Origin: Campylobacter sp.
GTDB taxonomy: Bacteria > Campylobacterota > Campylobacteria > Campylobacterales > Campylobacteraceae
Reading direction: 5' to 3'
NCBI RefSeq assembly: GCF_019423325.1
Contig: NZ_JAHZBQ010000001.1
Location: 248,001 to 312,000, forward strand
Length of the DNA: 64,000 nt
The position numbers were made by a program, and so were the translations under genes. Every line of letters begins with the position of its first letter. Position 1 is the first letter of the stretch. This document shows, piece by piece, positions 25,106-34,724 of the stretch. The notes beneath the pieces are model-generated. The model ran no database searches and was not told the origin of the DNA. It was given only the letters and a program-made list of their open reading frames with translations.

Positions 25106-25237
25106 AAAATTCCTTAAAGCTTAAATTTAAAACGGGTGATTATAACGAAAAACCCTTAAATTTCAGGAGCGGGCGTTGAAATAAAATTTATTAAAAAGTA
25201 GTATAAGTTTTGAAATTTTAATCCGAAGGAGAGACCC

Positions 25238-25453
25238 ATGGCTTTGAAACAAAGCGTAAAATTTAAGGCGCAAAATATCCACTGCGAAAATTGCGCGAGG
25301 ACGATCAAAAACGCGCTTAAGGACGATTTCGGCGAGATCGAGGTGGACGTGGCAAGCGGAGTGGTGAGTTTAAGCTTAGATCCGCGCGACGAGGCTAAAT
25401 TTAAAGAGGAGATGGACGATTTGGGCTTTAGCGTCGCAGAAAAGCTAGCCTAA
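25238..25453 (+). CDS. copZ: Heavy-metal-associated domain protein (CopZ-like copper chaperone)
   Basis: 71 residues making up a single HMA domain. The metal-binding pair is C16 and C19 in NIHCENCARTIKNAL. The ferredoxin-like beta-alpha-beta pattern continues to GFSVAEKLA. The canonical GMxCxxC is NIHCENC here, with Asn and His before the first Cys. It probably delivers Cu(I) to the ATPase encoded 11 bases downstream. RBS GAAGGAGAGACCC. A weak TATAAG at 25202-25207 may be its -10 box. Confidence 0.85.
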   Translation: MALKQSVKFKAQNIHCENCARTIKNALKDDFGEIEVDVASGVVSLSLDPRDEAKFKEEMDDLGFSVAEKLA

Positions 25454-25464
25454 AAACTAACGCA

Positions 25465-27642
25465 ATGTCAAGTAAAATCACTCTAAATATCGTCGGGATG
25501 AGCTGCGTAAACTGCTCCAATGCGATCGAGCGGGTAATTCGCAAGATCGAGGGGGTGCAGGACGCGCACGTAAATTTCGCAAACGGCAGCGGCGAGTTCG
25601 TACTTGCTGATCCGGCGCTTGAGGAGACGCTAAAAGCCAAGATCAAAAAGCTGGGCTACGACATCGCCGTCGATTACGAGGATCTGGAGCGCAAAAAGCG
25701 GCGCAACCTCAAAGCGGCGCTATTTAGGCTGATCCTCGCTCTTATTTTAGCCGCGGCGGTAATGGCGGTGGAGATGAGCGGGTTTTTGAGCTTCGTTCCA
25801 AAGGCGCTACTTTGCGCGGCGATGGCATGCGTGAGCCTATTTTACTGCGGCAAGAACTTCTTTTATCACGCTTACGGCTCGCTGAAAAACAGAAGCTTCG
25901 ATATGAACGTGCTCGTGGCGATGGGAAGCTTTTTTGCGTTTGCTTATTCGCTAACGGCCGCGGCGTGGGTCTATACGCACGGCGCGCAGAACGAATTTAC
26001 CAATCTTTATTTCTCGTCCGCCTCGATGATAATCGCCTTTATTTCGCTCGGCAAATACCTTGAAGAGCGCAGCAAGATGAAGGCGAACGACTACATCAAG
26101 GGTCTAATCGATTTAAGCCCTAAAACCGCGCTTTTGATCAAAGACGACGGCACGATAGCCGAAGTGCGCGCAGAAGCGCTAAAGCCGGGCGATAAAGTGC
26201 TCGTAAAAAACGGCTCGCGCATCCCTTGCGACGGGCTTATCGTAGAAGGCGGCGCGCAGATCGACACTTCGCTCATCAGCGGCGAGAGCTTGGCGGTTTA
26301 TAAAAGCGTGGGAGATGAGGTAAATGCAGGCTGCGTCAGCACCGACGGCGTCATCTACGTGAAGGTGACGAAATTTTCGCATCAGACGCTGCTTGCCGAG
26401 ATTAAAAATCTGCTAAACGAGGCGGGCAACAAAAAGATGCCGATCGCGCGCTTTGCCGATAAAATTTCAAATATCTTCGTGCCCGCGGTGATTTTGATCG
26501 CGCTTGTTAGCTTTATAGCGTGGATGGCGCTTGACGGGCGGCTTTCATACGCTGCATCCGCCGCTATCTGCGTGCTTATCATCTCCTGCCCGTGCGCGCT
26601 AGGGCTTGCGACGCCGATCGCTATCGTTTGCGCGATCTCAAACGCCGCAAAGGCTGGAATTTTAATCAAAAATCCCGAAATTTTAGAAATTTTAAAAGGC
26701 GCCGACGTCGCGGTTTTTGATAAAACAGGCACGCTTAGCAAGGGCGAAATTTCGGTAAGCTTCAGCGATCTGAGCGCCCAGGATCTCTACGCTTTAGCAA
26801 GTGCCCAAAAGCTTAGCGAACATCCGATCTCAAAGGCGATCGTAAAATTTGCCGAGCTGAAATTCGGCGAAATTTCTAAGCTTAACGGCGAGTTCGAAAG
26901 CATCGCGGGAAAAGGTATCGTCGCTAAAAATCCCACCGGCGAAATTCTTTGCGGCAGCGCGGGCTTTCTGCGCGAGCGCGGCGTAGATGCGGGCATCGAA
27001 GTAGAAGCGGAGGAGCTTTTAGACAAGGGCTTCGGCGTCGTTTACTGCGCGATAGGCGGCTCGTACGCGGGTTTTATCGCATTTAGCGACGAGATCAGAG
27101 CCGAAGCGCGCAGCGTCGTGCAGACGCTACAAAAAAGCGGCGTAAAAACCGTCATGCTAACGGGCGATAACGCCAAAACGGCAAATTTTGTCGCTCGCAG
27201 CCTTGGCATCGACGAGGTAAGAAGCGGAGTGCTTCCAAGCGGCAAATATGAGTTCATCAAATCCTTGACCGATGAGGGCAAACGGGTGCTTTTCGTGGGC
27301 GACGGCGTTAATGACGCACCGAGCTTAAAAGCCGCCAGTATCGGCGTCGCGATGAACGGCGGCAGCGACGTAGCCAAGGGCGCGGGCGACGTGATTTTTA
27401 TAAAAAATGACCTTGCAAGCGTGCCGTATCTATTCCGCTTATCGAAAGCTGCCATGCGGACGATCAAGCAAAACCTCTTCTGGGCGCTGTTTTACAACGC
27501 TGTATGCATCCCGATCGCAGCAGGCGCGCTATATCCGGCGCTCGGCGTGCTTTTAAAGCCGATGTACGGCGCTGCGGCGATGTGCTTTAGCTCCGTAACG
27601 GTCGTGCTAAATTCCATCAGATTGAAATTTGCTAAATTTTAA
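25465..27642 (+). CDS. copA: Copper-exporting P1B-type ATPase
   Basis: 725 residues in the inner membrane. One N-terminal HMA domain has GMSCVNCSNAIE (C14, C17). Membrane helices follow, then the actuator motif SLISGESLAVYKSVGDEVNA, the transmembrane CPC of ISCPCALGLATP (near residue 375), the phosphorylation site DKTGTLSKGE (D419), the HP dipeptide in SEHPISKAIV, and GDGVNDAPSLKAASIGVAM. The CPC motif with the N-terminal HMA domain supports Cu(I) (or Ag(I)) export rather than Zn/Cd. It is an operon with copZ. Confidence 0.95.
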   Translation: MSSKITLNIVGMSCVNCSNAIERVIRKIEGVQDAHVNFANGSGEFVLADPALEETLKAKIKKLGYDIAVDYEDLERKKRRNLKAALFRLILALILAAAVMAVEMSGFLSFVPKALLCAAMACVSLFYCGKNFFYHAYGSLKNRSFDMNVLVAMGSFFAFAYSLTAAAWVYTHGAQNEFTNLYFSSASMIIAFISLGKYLEERSKMKANDYIKGLIDLSPKTALLIKDDGTIAEVRAEALKPGDKVLVKNGSRIPCDGLIVEGGAQIDTSLISGESLAVYKSVGDEVNAGCVSTDGVIYVKVTKFSHQTLLAEIKNLLNEAGNKKMPIARFADKISNIFVPAVILIALVSFIAWMALDGRLSYAASAAICVLIISCPCALGLATPIAIVCAISNAAKAGILIKNPEILEILKGADVAVFDKTGTLSKGEISVSFSDLSAQDLYALASAQKLSEHPISKAIVKFAELKFGEISKLNGEFESIAGKGIVAKNPTGEILCGSAGFLRERGVDAGIEVEAEELLDKGFGVVYCAIGGSYAGFIAFSDEIRAEARSVVQTLQKSGVKTVMLTGDNAKTANFVARSLGIDEVRSGVLPSGKYEFIKSLTDEGKRVLFVGDGVNDAPSLKAASIGVAMNGGSDVAKGAGDVIFIKNDLASVPYLFRLSKAAMRTIKQNLFWALFYNAVCIPIAAGALYPALGVLLKPMYGAAAMCFSSVTVVLNSIRLKFAKF

Positions 27643-28119
27643 CGCGACGGATTTTGCGCTAGGCGCGGAATTTTGCGCGACGAAATTTTAATTTACTCCG
27701 CGCAGAGCGCGTAAAATCTTTCATTATGCAAGGAAATTTACCTCACAAATTCTATCTCGCTACTAATGCGTGTAGAATTCCGCGGAACTGGTTGCGCTTA
27801 TAAAATTTTATTTTGCGATTAATCCGGCGCGGAATTACGCTAGATTTGTACGGCTTGCAAAATTTTATTTTACCGCTAGGGCGCGCGTAAATTTTAAAAT
27901 TTTAGCCTGCCGATCGCTGTGCCCTCATATAGTGCCCTTCATTGCTGCGCCTCTAACTGCCATTATTTAACGCCGCTCGCCGCCGCGCCGTAAAATTTTA
28001 AAAATTCCGCAAAATTTTATAAGGCTGAAAGGAATTCCATAAAATTCCACCACCCGCACTAAGTTTTAATAAATAAATTTAAAGGTAAAATAACGCTTCA
28101 AATGCAATTCGAGGTAGCG
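27643..28119. other. Repeat-rich gap after copA
   Basis: About 475 bases, no credible gene. AAATTTTA, GAAATTTTAA and GGAATTCCATAAAATTCC-type words recur every 20-40 bases between GC-rich spacers, the same texture as other gaps in the window. Confidence 0.5.
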
Positions 28120-29352
28120 ATGCGAAAAATTCTAATGGGTTCGTTTGTTTTTTGCGGCACACTTTTTGGCGCTTCTTGTGAGCAGATGCTAAGCGATCCG
28201 CGCGGCTTTTTTAGTAAGGAGCCTGCGGACGAAGAGCTGCTGCAAAGCGATTTTGGCTGTAAAGGCTCACTAGCTGGCGCAGAATTTTTGCAAAATTTAA
28301 AAAGCGCGGCTTCTGAGATCAGGGACGAAAATATCGATTGTGTCGGTAACGAAGCCTTGTTGAACGAAAAAAGGCTTGAGCGAACCTTGGCATTTGCGGG
28401 GATGGATGGCGAGGGCTTTTTGAGCTATGCCAAAGAGAAAAACTACGCACAAATCAGTGAAAAATCGCTTGAAGCCTTAGAATTTTACTCCGAGCGCAAG
28501 ATTGGAAATTTCATCGCTTATGGCAATTTTATGGGCGAGATCCCGGCAGCCAGGGAGGCGCTAAGAGATTATTTCGCCGCCAAATTTAACAAAAACGACG
28601 CCGATGAGCTGACAAGCGCCGTGATAGCGGAATTTATCGCATATGCTGCAAAGGATCGCAAGGCGGGAGATTACGGTGAGCTTGAGCTGGCGTTAAAAGG
28701 CGGAGTAGGTGCAGATGAGTTTCGTGCGCTACTTTTTAGCAAGGATTTTGCAATTTACGAGCTTGATAATGCCCTGGATTTGGCACTTTTGCTAGGATAT
28801 GACGAGCGCTTTAGCGGCGCTTTGATCGAGCGAGGCGCGCAGGTGAATGCTGGCGAGGAAAACTCGCTATTTTACGCGATGAATAATGTTCAAAGCGCTA
28901 AATTTATGATCTCTAAAGGTGCCTTGGTTGGCTATAAAAACTCGCTTGGGCAAACTCCGATATTTTTCGCCGCCGCAGCAAAAAATTATGAGCTCGTAAA
29001 GTTGCTAATCTACTCGCACGCTAGCGTAAATGTCCGTCAGATTGGCAGCGCCGAAGCCCAGGCTTTGGCATCGCTAGGCGAGCGTAGCGACGGCTGTGAG
29101 CGTTCGGGCGCGGGCAAGACACTGCTGATGTTTGCGGCGCAAAAAAGTACCAAGCAGATCGTTGAATTGCTCGTAAAATCGGGCGCAAACGAAAAAGCAG
29201 TCGACGAGGCGGGGCTAAATGCGCTAGACTACGCGCTTGTGGGTGGCGAAGTAGCTACGCAGAGCTATTTGCGCTCGCTTGGATTAAGTCCTACGCAAGC
29301 AAGCGATGATTTTACGAGCGATCCGCAAGATGCACCTGAGCGTGAGAATTAG
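28120..29352 (+). CDS. Exported ankyrin-repeat protein
   Basis: Start chosen at 28120, where GAGG lies five bases upstream and the product opens with a signal peptide (MRKILMGSFVFCGTLFGASC); an ATG at 28102 is open but would bury this signal. About 410 residues. The N-terminal half is helical and unassigned. The C-terminal part (from about residue 230) has ankyrin repeats: GYDERFSGALIERGAQVNA, NSLGQTPIFFAAAAKNYELV followed by KLLIYSHASVNV, GKTLLMFAAQKSTKQIVELL followed by VKSGANEKAVDE. It may be periplasmic; a Cys follows the signal but the lipobox is poor. Ankyrin repeats bind proteins; the partner is unknown. A second ankyrin protein occurs at 43432. Confidence 0.75.
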   Translation: MRKILMGSFVFCGTLFGASCEQMLSDPRGFFSKEPADEELLQSDFGCKGSLAGAEFLQNLKSAASEIRDENIDCVGNEALLNEKRLERTLAFAGMDGEGFLSYAKEKNYAQISEKSLEALEFYSERKIGNFIAYGNFMGEIPAAREALRDYFAAKFNKNDADELTSAVIAEFIAYAAKDRKAGDYGELELALKGGVGADEFRALLFSKDFAIYELDNALDLALLLGYDERFSGALIERGAQVNAGEENSLFYAMNNVQSAKFMISKGALVGYKNSLGQTPIFFAAAAKNYELVKLLIYSHASVNVRQIGSAEAQALASLGERSDGCERSGAGKTLLMFAAQKSTKQIVELLVKSGANEKAVDEAGLNALDYALVGGEVATQSYLRSLGLSPTQASDDFTSDPQDAPEREN

Positions 29353-29969
29353 CGGGCTTGATTTAAAGGATCACTCGCCGCTTCGTCGTTTTAGGTTTGC
29401 AGCGTTTTTGGGTTACAAAAGCCTTATGAGCTTTAAATTTAGAATTTTGCCGCTTTGTAAATTTTATAAATTTAGCGGATTTTTCGAGCGCGAGTTGGTA
29501 GAATTTAACGCTTTAAAATTTTATCGCTTTGCTTGCGCAGGTTGCATGCTCTGAAATTTTGTAAACGCGCATACGAGCTTTAAAAATGGCGATATTTTGC
29601 GTTTATGCGCGATAAAATTTTTGTCGAGGGATTCTGGCTTGCGATCAAGAGTGGGATTTCGTCAAATTTTGTGCGAAAAATTTATCCTTTTGTGACAAAG
29701 TAAGCATCGCAGTATTGCGGAATTTTACCTTGACTTGGGGCTTTTACTATGTTAAGTAAAATTTTAAATTCGCTTATAAAACGCTTTTGATTACGCCGCG
29801 CGCGGTATTTTGCACCGTAGAGATTTCGCTACTCAATAAATTGCTTAAAAATGAGTTCGCAAAATTGCAAACGCAGCAAAATTGTAGAGTTTGCTGCGCG
29901 ATTAAGGCGCTCAATAATCGCCGTAAAAGGAAAGCGCGCGAATACGAATAATTGCTGCAAGGCGCGCAG
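29353..29969. other. Gap without a recognisable gene
   Basis: About 615 bases of AAATTTT-rich sequence. An open frame crossing the end of the ankyrin gene in another phase has no RBS and no known motif. I see no RNA gene. Confidence 0.5.
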
Positions 29970-30013
29970 AATTTTAAAATTTAACCCCCGATCGGAGGTT
30001 AAATTTTAAAATT
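29970..30013. repeat. 44-base palindrome (one mismatch) ahead of the antiporter gene
   Basis: The halves 29970-29991 and 29992-30013 are reverse complements except at one position. The outer part is AATTTTAAAATTTAACC, the centre CCGATCGG. It ends 22 bases before the nhaC-family start codon, so it lies in or near the leader or promoter. Confidence 0.85.
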
Positions 30014-30035
30014 TTATCAATCATCAAGGATTAAA

Positions 30036-31736
30036 ATGTTAAAAAATTTGCTTATCTTTACGGCGATTTTTTTGCCCGCGCTGGCGCTTGCGGACGTGGA
30101 GCCCGCCGTGCGAAACAGCGAGCTTTACGGAGTGCTGACGCTTATCCCGCCGGTTGCGGCGATCGTGCTTGCTTTTATCACCAAAGACGTGATTTTGTCG
30201 CTGTTTTTGGGCGTGCTAAGCGGGACTTTTCTCGTCGGTATGGTAGATCACGGCATCACGGCTTCGGCGCTTTTCGCTTTTACCGATCTGTGCTCACGCA
30301 TGGTAAAATCGATGGCAGATACGTGGAATGCTGGCATTTTGCTTCAGGTTATGTGTATCGGCGGGCTCATCGCTCTGGTGACCAAAAGCGGCGGCACGAA
30401 GGCGCTTGCGCTCTGGCTTAGCAAGCACGCAGATACTCCCGTTTTGGGGCAAATTTACACCTGGCTCATGGGTATCGTGATATTTTTCGACGATTACGCA
30501 AACGCGCTGATCGTGGGTCCTATCATGCGGCCGCTTATGGATAAATTTAAAATTTCACGCGCAAAGTTCGCCTTCATCATCGACGCGACCGCTGCGCCGA
30601 TCACCGGCATCGCGGTGATCTCTACGTGGGTCGGAGTTGAAATTTCGGCGATCAAAGAGGCCTACTCGCAGATCGGCATAGAAAACATAAACGCCTTCAC
30701 CGTATTCGTTGAGACGATCCCGTATAGATTTTATAACATTTTCATGATCTTTTTCGTAGTGGCTACCGCCGTGATGAGCAGGGAATTTGGCTCGATGTAT
30801 CGCGCAGAGATCGCATCTCGCGGCGGCAAGAGCGGAGCTGCGGATTTTAAAATTAAAAATTTAGAGGATCAAATTTTTGTACCCAAAGAGGGCGTCGCGC
30901 TTCGCAAGCTAAACGCGATAATCCCGCTAGGAGCGATGATCGTTCTTTCCGTCATCGGATTTTATCTCAACGGCTACAGCTCGCTGGAGGGCGAGGCTTT
31001 GGAGGCGGTCAAGGCAGCTCCTCTTAGCTTTACTTCGATCCGTACTGCATTTAGCGCGGCGGACGCCTCGGTAGTGCTGTTTCAATCCGCGCTGTTTTCG
31101 TCGATCATCGCCGTCGTTTTGGGTATCGCGCAAAAAATTTACGGCGTCAAAGAGGCGATCGAGGTCTGGGTTGGCGGCTGGAAAAGTATGCTAAATACCG
31201 TCATAATCCTGCTTTTTGCGTGGTCGCTAAGCTCTGTTATCAAAGAGCTTGGCACTTCGCGCTACCTAGTCGAGCTTCTAAGCGACGCTACGCCGCGCTT
31301 TGCGCTTGCGATCGTGATCTTCGTGCTTAGCTCGTTTATCTCCTTTTCAACGGGTACAAGCTTCGGTACTATGGGCATCGTCACGCCTTTAGCCGTGCCG
31401 TTAGCGCACGCCGTGGGGCAAAAATACGGACTTAGCGGCGAGGAATTTCACGTTTTTATGTGCGTAAATGTAAGCGCGGTGCTTACGGGGGCGATCTTCG
31501 GCGATCACTGCTCGCCGATTTCGGATACGACGATCCTCTCTTCGATGGGCGCAGGCTGCGATCACATCGAGCACGTAAGCACGCAGATGACCTATGCGCT
31601 GGTCGTTTGCGGCATCAGTATCGTTTGCGGCTATCTGCCTGCGGGCTTTGGGCTTAGCGTGTGGGGATGTCTGATCTTGGGTATCGCGGCTATCATTCTT
31701 TTACTGCGCGTGGTGGGTAAAAGAGTGGATGTATGA
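30036..31736 (+). CDS. NhaC-family Na+/H+ antiporter
   Basis: 566 residues, integral inner membrane. A signal-like first helix (LLIFTAIFLPALALADVEPA) is followed by about 11-12 further hydrophobic segments. Family-like segments include KSGGTKALALWLSKH, FFDDYANALIVGPIMRPLMD, TAAPITGIAVISTWVGVEIS, FISFSTGTSFGTMGIVTPLA and GAIFGDHCSPISDTTILSSM. NhaC-type proteins exchange Na+ (sometimes with amino or organic acids) for protons; the substrate is inferred. The RBS CAAGGATTAAA precedes the ATG. It overlaps trmA by four bases (ATGA). Confidence 0.88.
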   Translation: MLKNLLIFTAIFLPALALADVEPAVRNSELYGVLTLIPPVAAIVLAFITKDVILSLFLGVLSGTFLVGMVDHGITASALFAFTDLCSRMVKSMADTWNAGILLQVMCIGGLIALVTKSGGTKALALWLSKHADTPVLGQIYTWLMGIVIFFDDYANALIVGPIMRPLMDKFKISRAKFAFIIDATAAPITGIAVISTWVGVEISAIKEAYSQIGIENINAFTVFVETIPYRFYNIFMIFFVVATAVMSREFGSMYRAEIASRGGKSGAADFKIKNLEDQIFVPKEGVALRKLNAIIPLGAMIVLSVIGFYLNGYSSLEGEALEAVKAAPLSFTSIRTAFSAADASVVLFQSALFSSIIAVVLGIAQKIYGVKEAIEVWVGGWKSMLNTVIILLFAWSLSSVIKELGTSRYLVELLSDATPRFALAIVIFVLSSFISFSTGTSFGTMGIVTPLAVPLAHAVGQKYGLSGEEFHVFMCVNVSAVLTGAIFGDHCSPISDTTILSSMGAGCDHIEHVSTQMTYALVVCGISIVCGYLPAGFGLSVWGCLILGIAAIILLLRVVGKRVDV

Positions 31737-33277
31737 ATTGCGAAAGCTTCGGTAGTTGCGGTAGCTGCACGCTCGGCGAGCCCTATGAGGATCAAATTTT
31801 ATACAAAAAGCGTCTGATCGCCGATAAGCTTAGAGAATTTTTTGATGGCGAGTTTGAGTTTTTTGCCTCACAGCCGCAAAATTACCGCATCAGGGCGGAA
31901 TTTGGCATCTGGCACGATATTTGGCACGGCGCATTTGATCTTGCCTACACGATGGGCGGCGCACGTAGCAAGAAAATTTTAATTAACGAATGCCCCAAGG
32001 TAGCGCTTCCTATCGCAAATTTAATGCCGCGGCTGCTAGAGATGCTTAGGCGGAGCGAAGCTTTAAAAGAGAAGCTCTTCGGCGTCGAGTTTATCTCGTG
32101 TGCTAGCGGGATTTTGGCGACGCTGCTTTATCACAAGCGCCTGGGCGAGCGCGAACAGGAGGCGATTTGCGAACTAGCGGACAAGCTTGGCATCAGGGTT
32201 ATGGCTCGCGCACGCGGACAGAAGCTTTTAAGCGGCGAGCTAAGCCTCACGGACGAGCTTTGCGTGGACGGGCGAGTTTATAAATTTCGTTTCGGCGAAA
32301 ACGCCTTCATCCAGCCCAATCGCGGCGTGAACGAAAAGATGATCGCCTGGGCGAGAAGTTGCGTGGACTTCGGCAAAGAGGGCACGAGCGAAGTACGCGC
32401 CGCGCAGAATTTCATAGCAGAGAATTCCGCTGCGCAAAATTACGGCTGCGAGCAGTCCGCCGCGCAAAATTCTACGGATCGAAATTTTGCTTCTGAAAAT
32501 TCCGCCGAATTTGACGCCGCTTGCCGAAATTCCGTTAAAGCAAATTTCGCTTCTGCAAAATTTAGCGGCGAAAATTCCGTGAAATTTAACTGTACGTCCG
32601 TAGACGAGAGCTATGCGGATAAAAATTCCGCTCGCAAGGATTTGGACGTGCGAAATTCCGCCTTACAAAATTTGGATTGCGAAAAGCAAAGCGTGCAAAA
32701 TTCAGCCCGCGAAAAACTCATTGCGCAAAATTCTAATCACGAGCAGTCTGCCCCGCAAAATTCTAGCTGCGAAAAACATTCCGTGCGCTCAGAAAGCTCC
32801 GCTGCGCGCGATCTGCTGGAGCTGTACTGCGGACACGGCAACTTCACCATCCCGCTTGCGGCTAAATTTAACCGCGTGCTGGCGAGCGAAATTTCAAAAA
32901 GCTCGATTGCGAATGCCCGCATAAACTGCGAGCTTAACGGTGTTTGTAACGCGCAATTCGTCCGCCTTAGCGCGGATGAGCTGATGAGCGCGTTTGCGCG
33001 CAGGCGCGAGTTTGAGCGGCTAAAGGGGATCGATATTTTCAGCTACGATTTTTCGCACGTCTTGATCGATCCGCCGCGAGCGGGGCTAGAGCCTAGCGTG
33101 ATTGATTTCATAAAAGATTTTCAAAATTTGATCTACATCTCCTGTAATCCGCAGACGCTTTTTGAAAATTTACGCTCGCTTTGCGATACGCACGAGGTGC
33201 GCAGGTTTGCGATCTTCGATCAGTTCGCGCATACGGAGCATATCGAATGCGGCGTGCTTTTGCGGCGCAGGAGTTAG
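31733..33277 (+). CDS. trmA: tRNA (uracil-5-)-methyltransferase with ~140-residue low-complexity insertion
   Basis: 514 residues against ~360 for typical TrmA. N-terminal FGSCGSCTLGEPYEDQILYK and FIQPNRGVNEKMIAWA, and C-terminal LLELYCGHGNFTIPLA (SAM motif I), VLIDPPRAGLEP (motif with the catalytic region) and IYISCNPQTLFENL (nucleophilic Cys), are all intact, so the enzyme is probably active on U54 of tRNA. Between about residues 217 and 355, just before motif I, lies an insertion of repeats such as ENSAAQNYGCEQSAAQNS and VQNSAREKLIAQNS. It stays in frame and has no equivalent in E. coli TrmA. The start overlaps the antiporter stop. Confidence 0.92.
   Translation: MNCESFGSCGSCTLGEPYEDQILYKKRLIADKLREFFDGEFEFFASQPQNYRIRAEFGIWHDIWHGAFDLAYTMGGARSKKILINECPKVALPIANLMPRLLEMLRRSEALKEKLFGVEFISCASGILATLLYHKRLGEREQEAICELADKLGIRVMARARGQKLLSGELSLTDELCVDGRVYKFRFGENAFIQPNRGVNEKMIAWARSCVDFGKEGTSEVRAAQNFIAENSAAQNYGCEQSAAQNSTDRNFASENSAEFDAACRNSVKANFASAKFSGENSVKFNCTSVDESYADKNSARKDLDVRNSALQNLDCEKQSVQNSAREKLIAQNSNHEQSAPQNSSCEKHSVRSESSAARDLLELYCGHGNFTIPLAAKFNRVLASEISKSSIANARINCELNGVCNAQFVRLSADELMSAFARRREFERLKGIDIFSYDFSHVLIDPPRAGLEPSVIDFIKDFQNLIYISCNPQTLFENLRSLCDTHEVRRFAIFDQFAHTEHIECGVLLRRRS
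32381..32800 (+). repeat. In-frame AAAATTC-repeat insertion in trmA
   Basis: About 420 bases with more than a dozen words of the type CAAAATTC.GC, GAAAATTCCG and AAATTTAGC at intervals that keep the frame, translating as QNSA, ENSA, RNSA, VQNS. Edges are approximate. Confidence 0.7.
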
Positions 33278-33476
33278 GTGAGCTTAAAACCGAAGTCGTG
33301 GATTTGCGGCGAGAGTTTGAGCTGCGCCTCGTATGTTAGGAGCCTAGTGGCTGAGATTTTATCCGAAACGTCGCTCATCGGCAAAGGCGAGCAAACTCGC
33401 GGCAAGGCGCTGTTTTAAGTGCTGCTATTTTTAAAAATTTCGACCGGTCGAGAGATAAAATTTCGCCTAAAATATG

Positions 33477-33482
33477 TATAAT
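33477..33482 (+). promoter_or_regulatory. Extended -10 box of ilvA
   Basis: TGTATAAT with TATAAT at 33477-33482, 31 bases before the ATG; RBS GAAAGGAAG follows. Confidence 0.6.
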
Positions 33483-33512
33483 AACAAAATTTAAAATTAC
33501 GAAAGGAAGTAG

Positions 33513-34724
33513 ATGGTTGATCTAAACAAAATCATCCAAGCAAAGCGCACCATAAACGATTTCGTCTATAAAACGCCCTTTGCTCTGGCACCGAAGCTCA
33601 GCAAGCTTTACGGCGCGGAAGTGTATCTCAAAAGCGAGAATTTGCAGCGCACCGGCGCATATAAGATTCGCGGCGCTTATAATAAAATCGCGCATCTTAC
33701 GGACGAGGAGCGGGCACATGGAGTAATAGCCGCAAGCGCGGGCAACCACGCCCAAGGCGTAGCGATGAGCGCGCAAAAATTCGGCGTGCATGCCGTGATC
33801 GTAATGCCTGAAGCCACGCCGCTACTTAAGGTAAGCGGCACGAAGGCTCTGGGCGCGGAGATCATTTTGCAGGGCGATAATTTTGACGAGGCGTACGCGT
33901 TTGCGCTGGAATATGCGAAGGAGCACAATCTGACGTTTGTCCATCCCTTCAACGACGAGTTCGTCCAAGCAGGTCAGGGTACGATCGCGCTTGAGATGAT
34001 CGAGGAGGTCGCAGATCTTGAATACATCGTCGTTCCAGTTGGTGGCGGCGGGCTTGCGACGGGGGTTTGCAGCTGCGCCAAGCAGATCAATCCCGACATC
34101 AAAATCATCGCCGTAGCCGCCAAGGGCGCGCCCGCGATGCACGATAGCTTCGTCGCGAAAAAGCCGCTAAATTCCAAATCGGTCCGCACCATCGCCGACG
34201 GCATCGCCGTGCGGGATACTAGCGAGATCACGCTTAGCACGATCATCGAGTGCGTCGATGAGTTCGTGCAGGTCGATGACGAGGAGATCGCAAGCGCGAT
34301 ACTCTATCTGCTCGAGCAGCAAAAAATCATCGTCGAGGGCGCGGGCGCGGCAGGCGTAGCGGCGCTGATGAACGCGAAATTTGCATTCCCCGCGGGCGCA
34401 AAGATCGGCATTATCCTAAGTGGCGGCAACATCGACGTGCAGATGCTAAACATCATCATCGAAAAGGGTCTCATAAAATCGCATCGCAAGATGACGATCA
34501 ACGTCACGCTCGTCGATAAGCCTGGCGCGCTTACGGGGCTTACAGAAATTTTGCGCCGTGCCAACGCAAACATCGTCAAGATCGACTACGACCGCTTCTC
34601 GACCAATATCGAATACGGCGACGCGCAGATCACGATCACGCTTGAGACCAAGGGCAAGGCTCATCAAGAGGACATCGCCTGGGCGCTCAAAAACGCAGGG
34701 TATGATTTCAGGGAGATTTTGTAG
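33513..34724 (+). CDS. ilvA: Threonine ammonia-lyase (threonine dehydratase)
   Basis: 403 residues. A PLP enzyme of the fold-type II family: SENLQRTGAYKIRGAYNKI contains the PLP lysine (near residue 56), ASAGNHAQGVAMSAQ binds the cofactor phosphate side, VPVGGGGLATGVCS is the glycine-rich loop, and GAGAAGVAALM and GIILSGGNIDVQML follow. The C-terminal ~75 residues form one ACT-like regulatory domain (VDKPGALTGLTEILRRANAN). It deaminates threonine to 2-oxobutyrate. The length and single ACT fit the shorter biosynthetic/catabolic form common in Campylobacter. Own promoter, no operon partner in view. Confidence 0.93.
   Translation: MVDLNKIIQAKRTINDFVYKTPFALAPKLSKLYGAEVYLKSENLQRTGAYKIRGAYNKIAHLTDEERAHGVIAASAGNHAQGVAMSAQKFGVHAVIVMPEATPLLKVSGTKALGAEIILQGDNFDEAYAFALEYAKEHNLTFVHPFNDEFVQAGQGTIALEMIEEVADLEYIVVPVGGGGLATGVCSCAKQINPDIKIIAVAAKGAPAMHDSFVAKKPLNSKSVRTIADGIAVRDTSEITLSTIIECVDEFVQVDDEEIASAILYLLEQQKIIVEGAGAAGVAALMNAKFAFPAGAKIGIILSGGNIDVQMLNIIIEKGLIKSHRKMTINVTLVDKPGALTGLTEILRRANANIVKIDYDRFSTNIEYGDAQITITLETKGKAHQEDIAWALKNAGYDFREIL

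Noticed and set aside
29306..29554. 82-codon frame crossing the end of the ankyrin gene
   Set aside because: Begins within the real gene in another phase; no RBS; translation is AAATTT filler (Phe/Lys/Arg).
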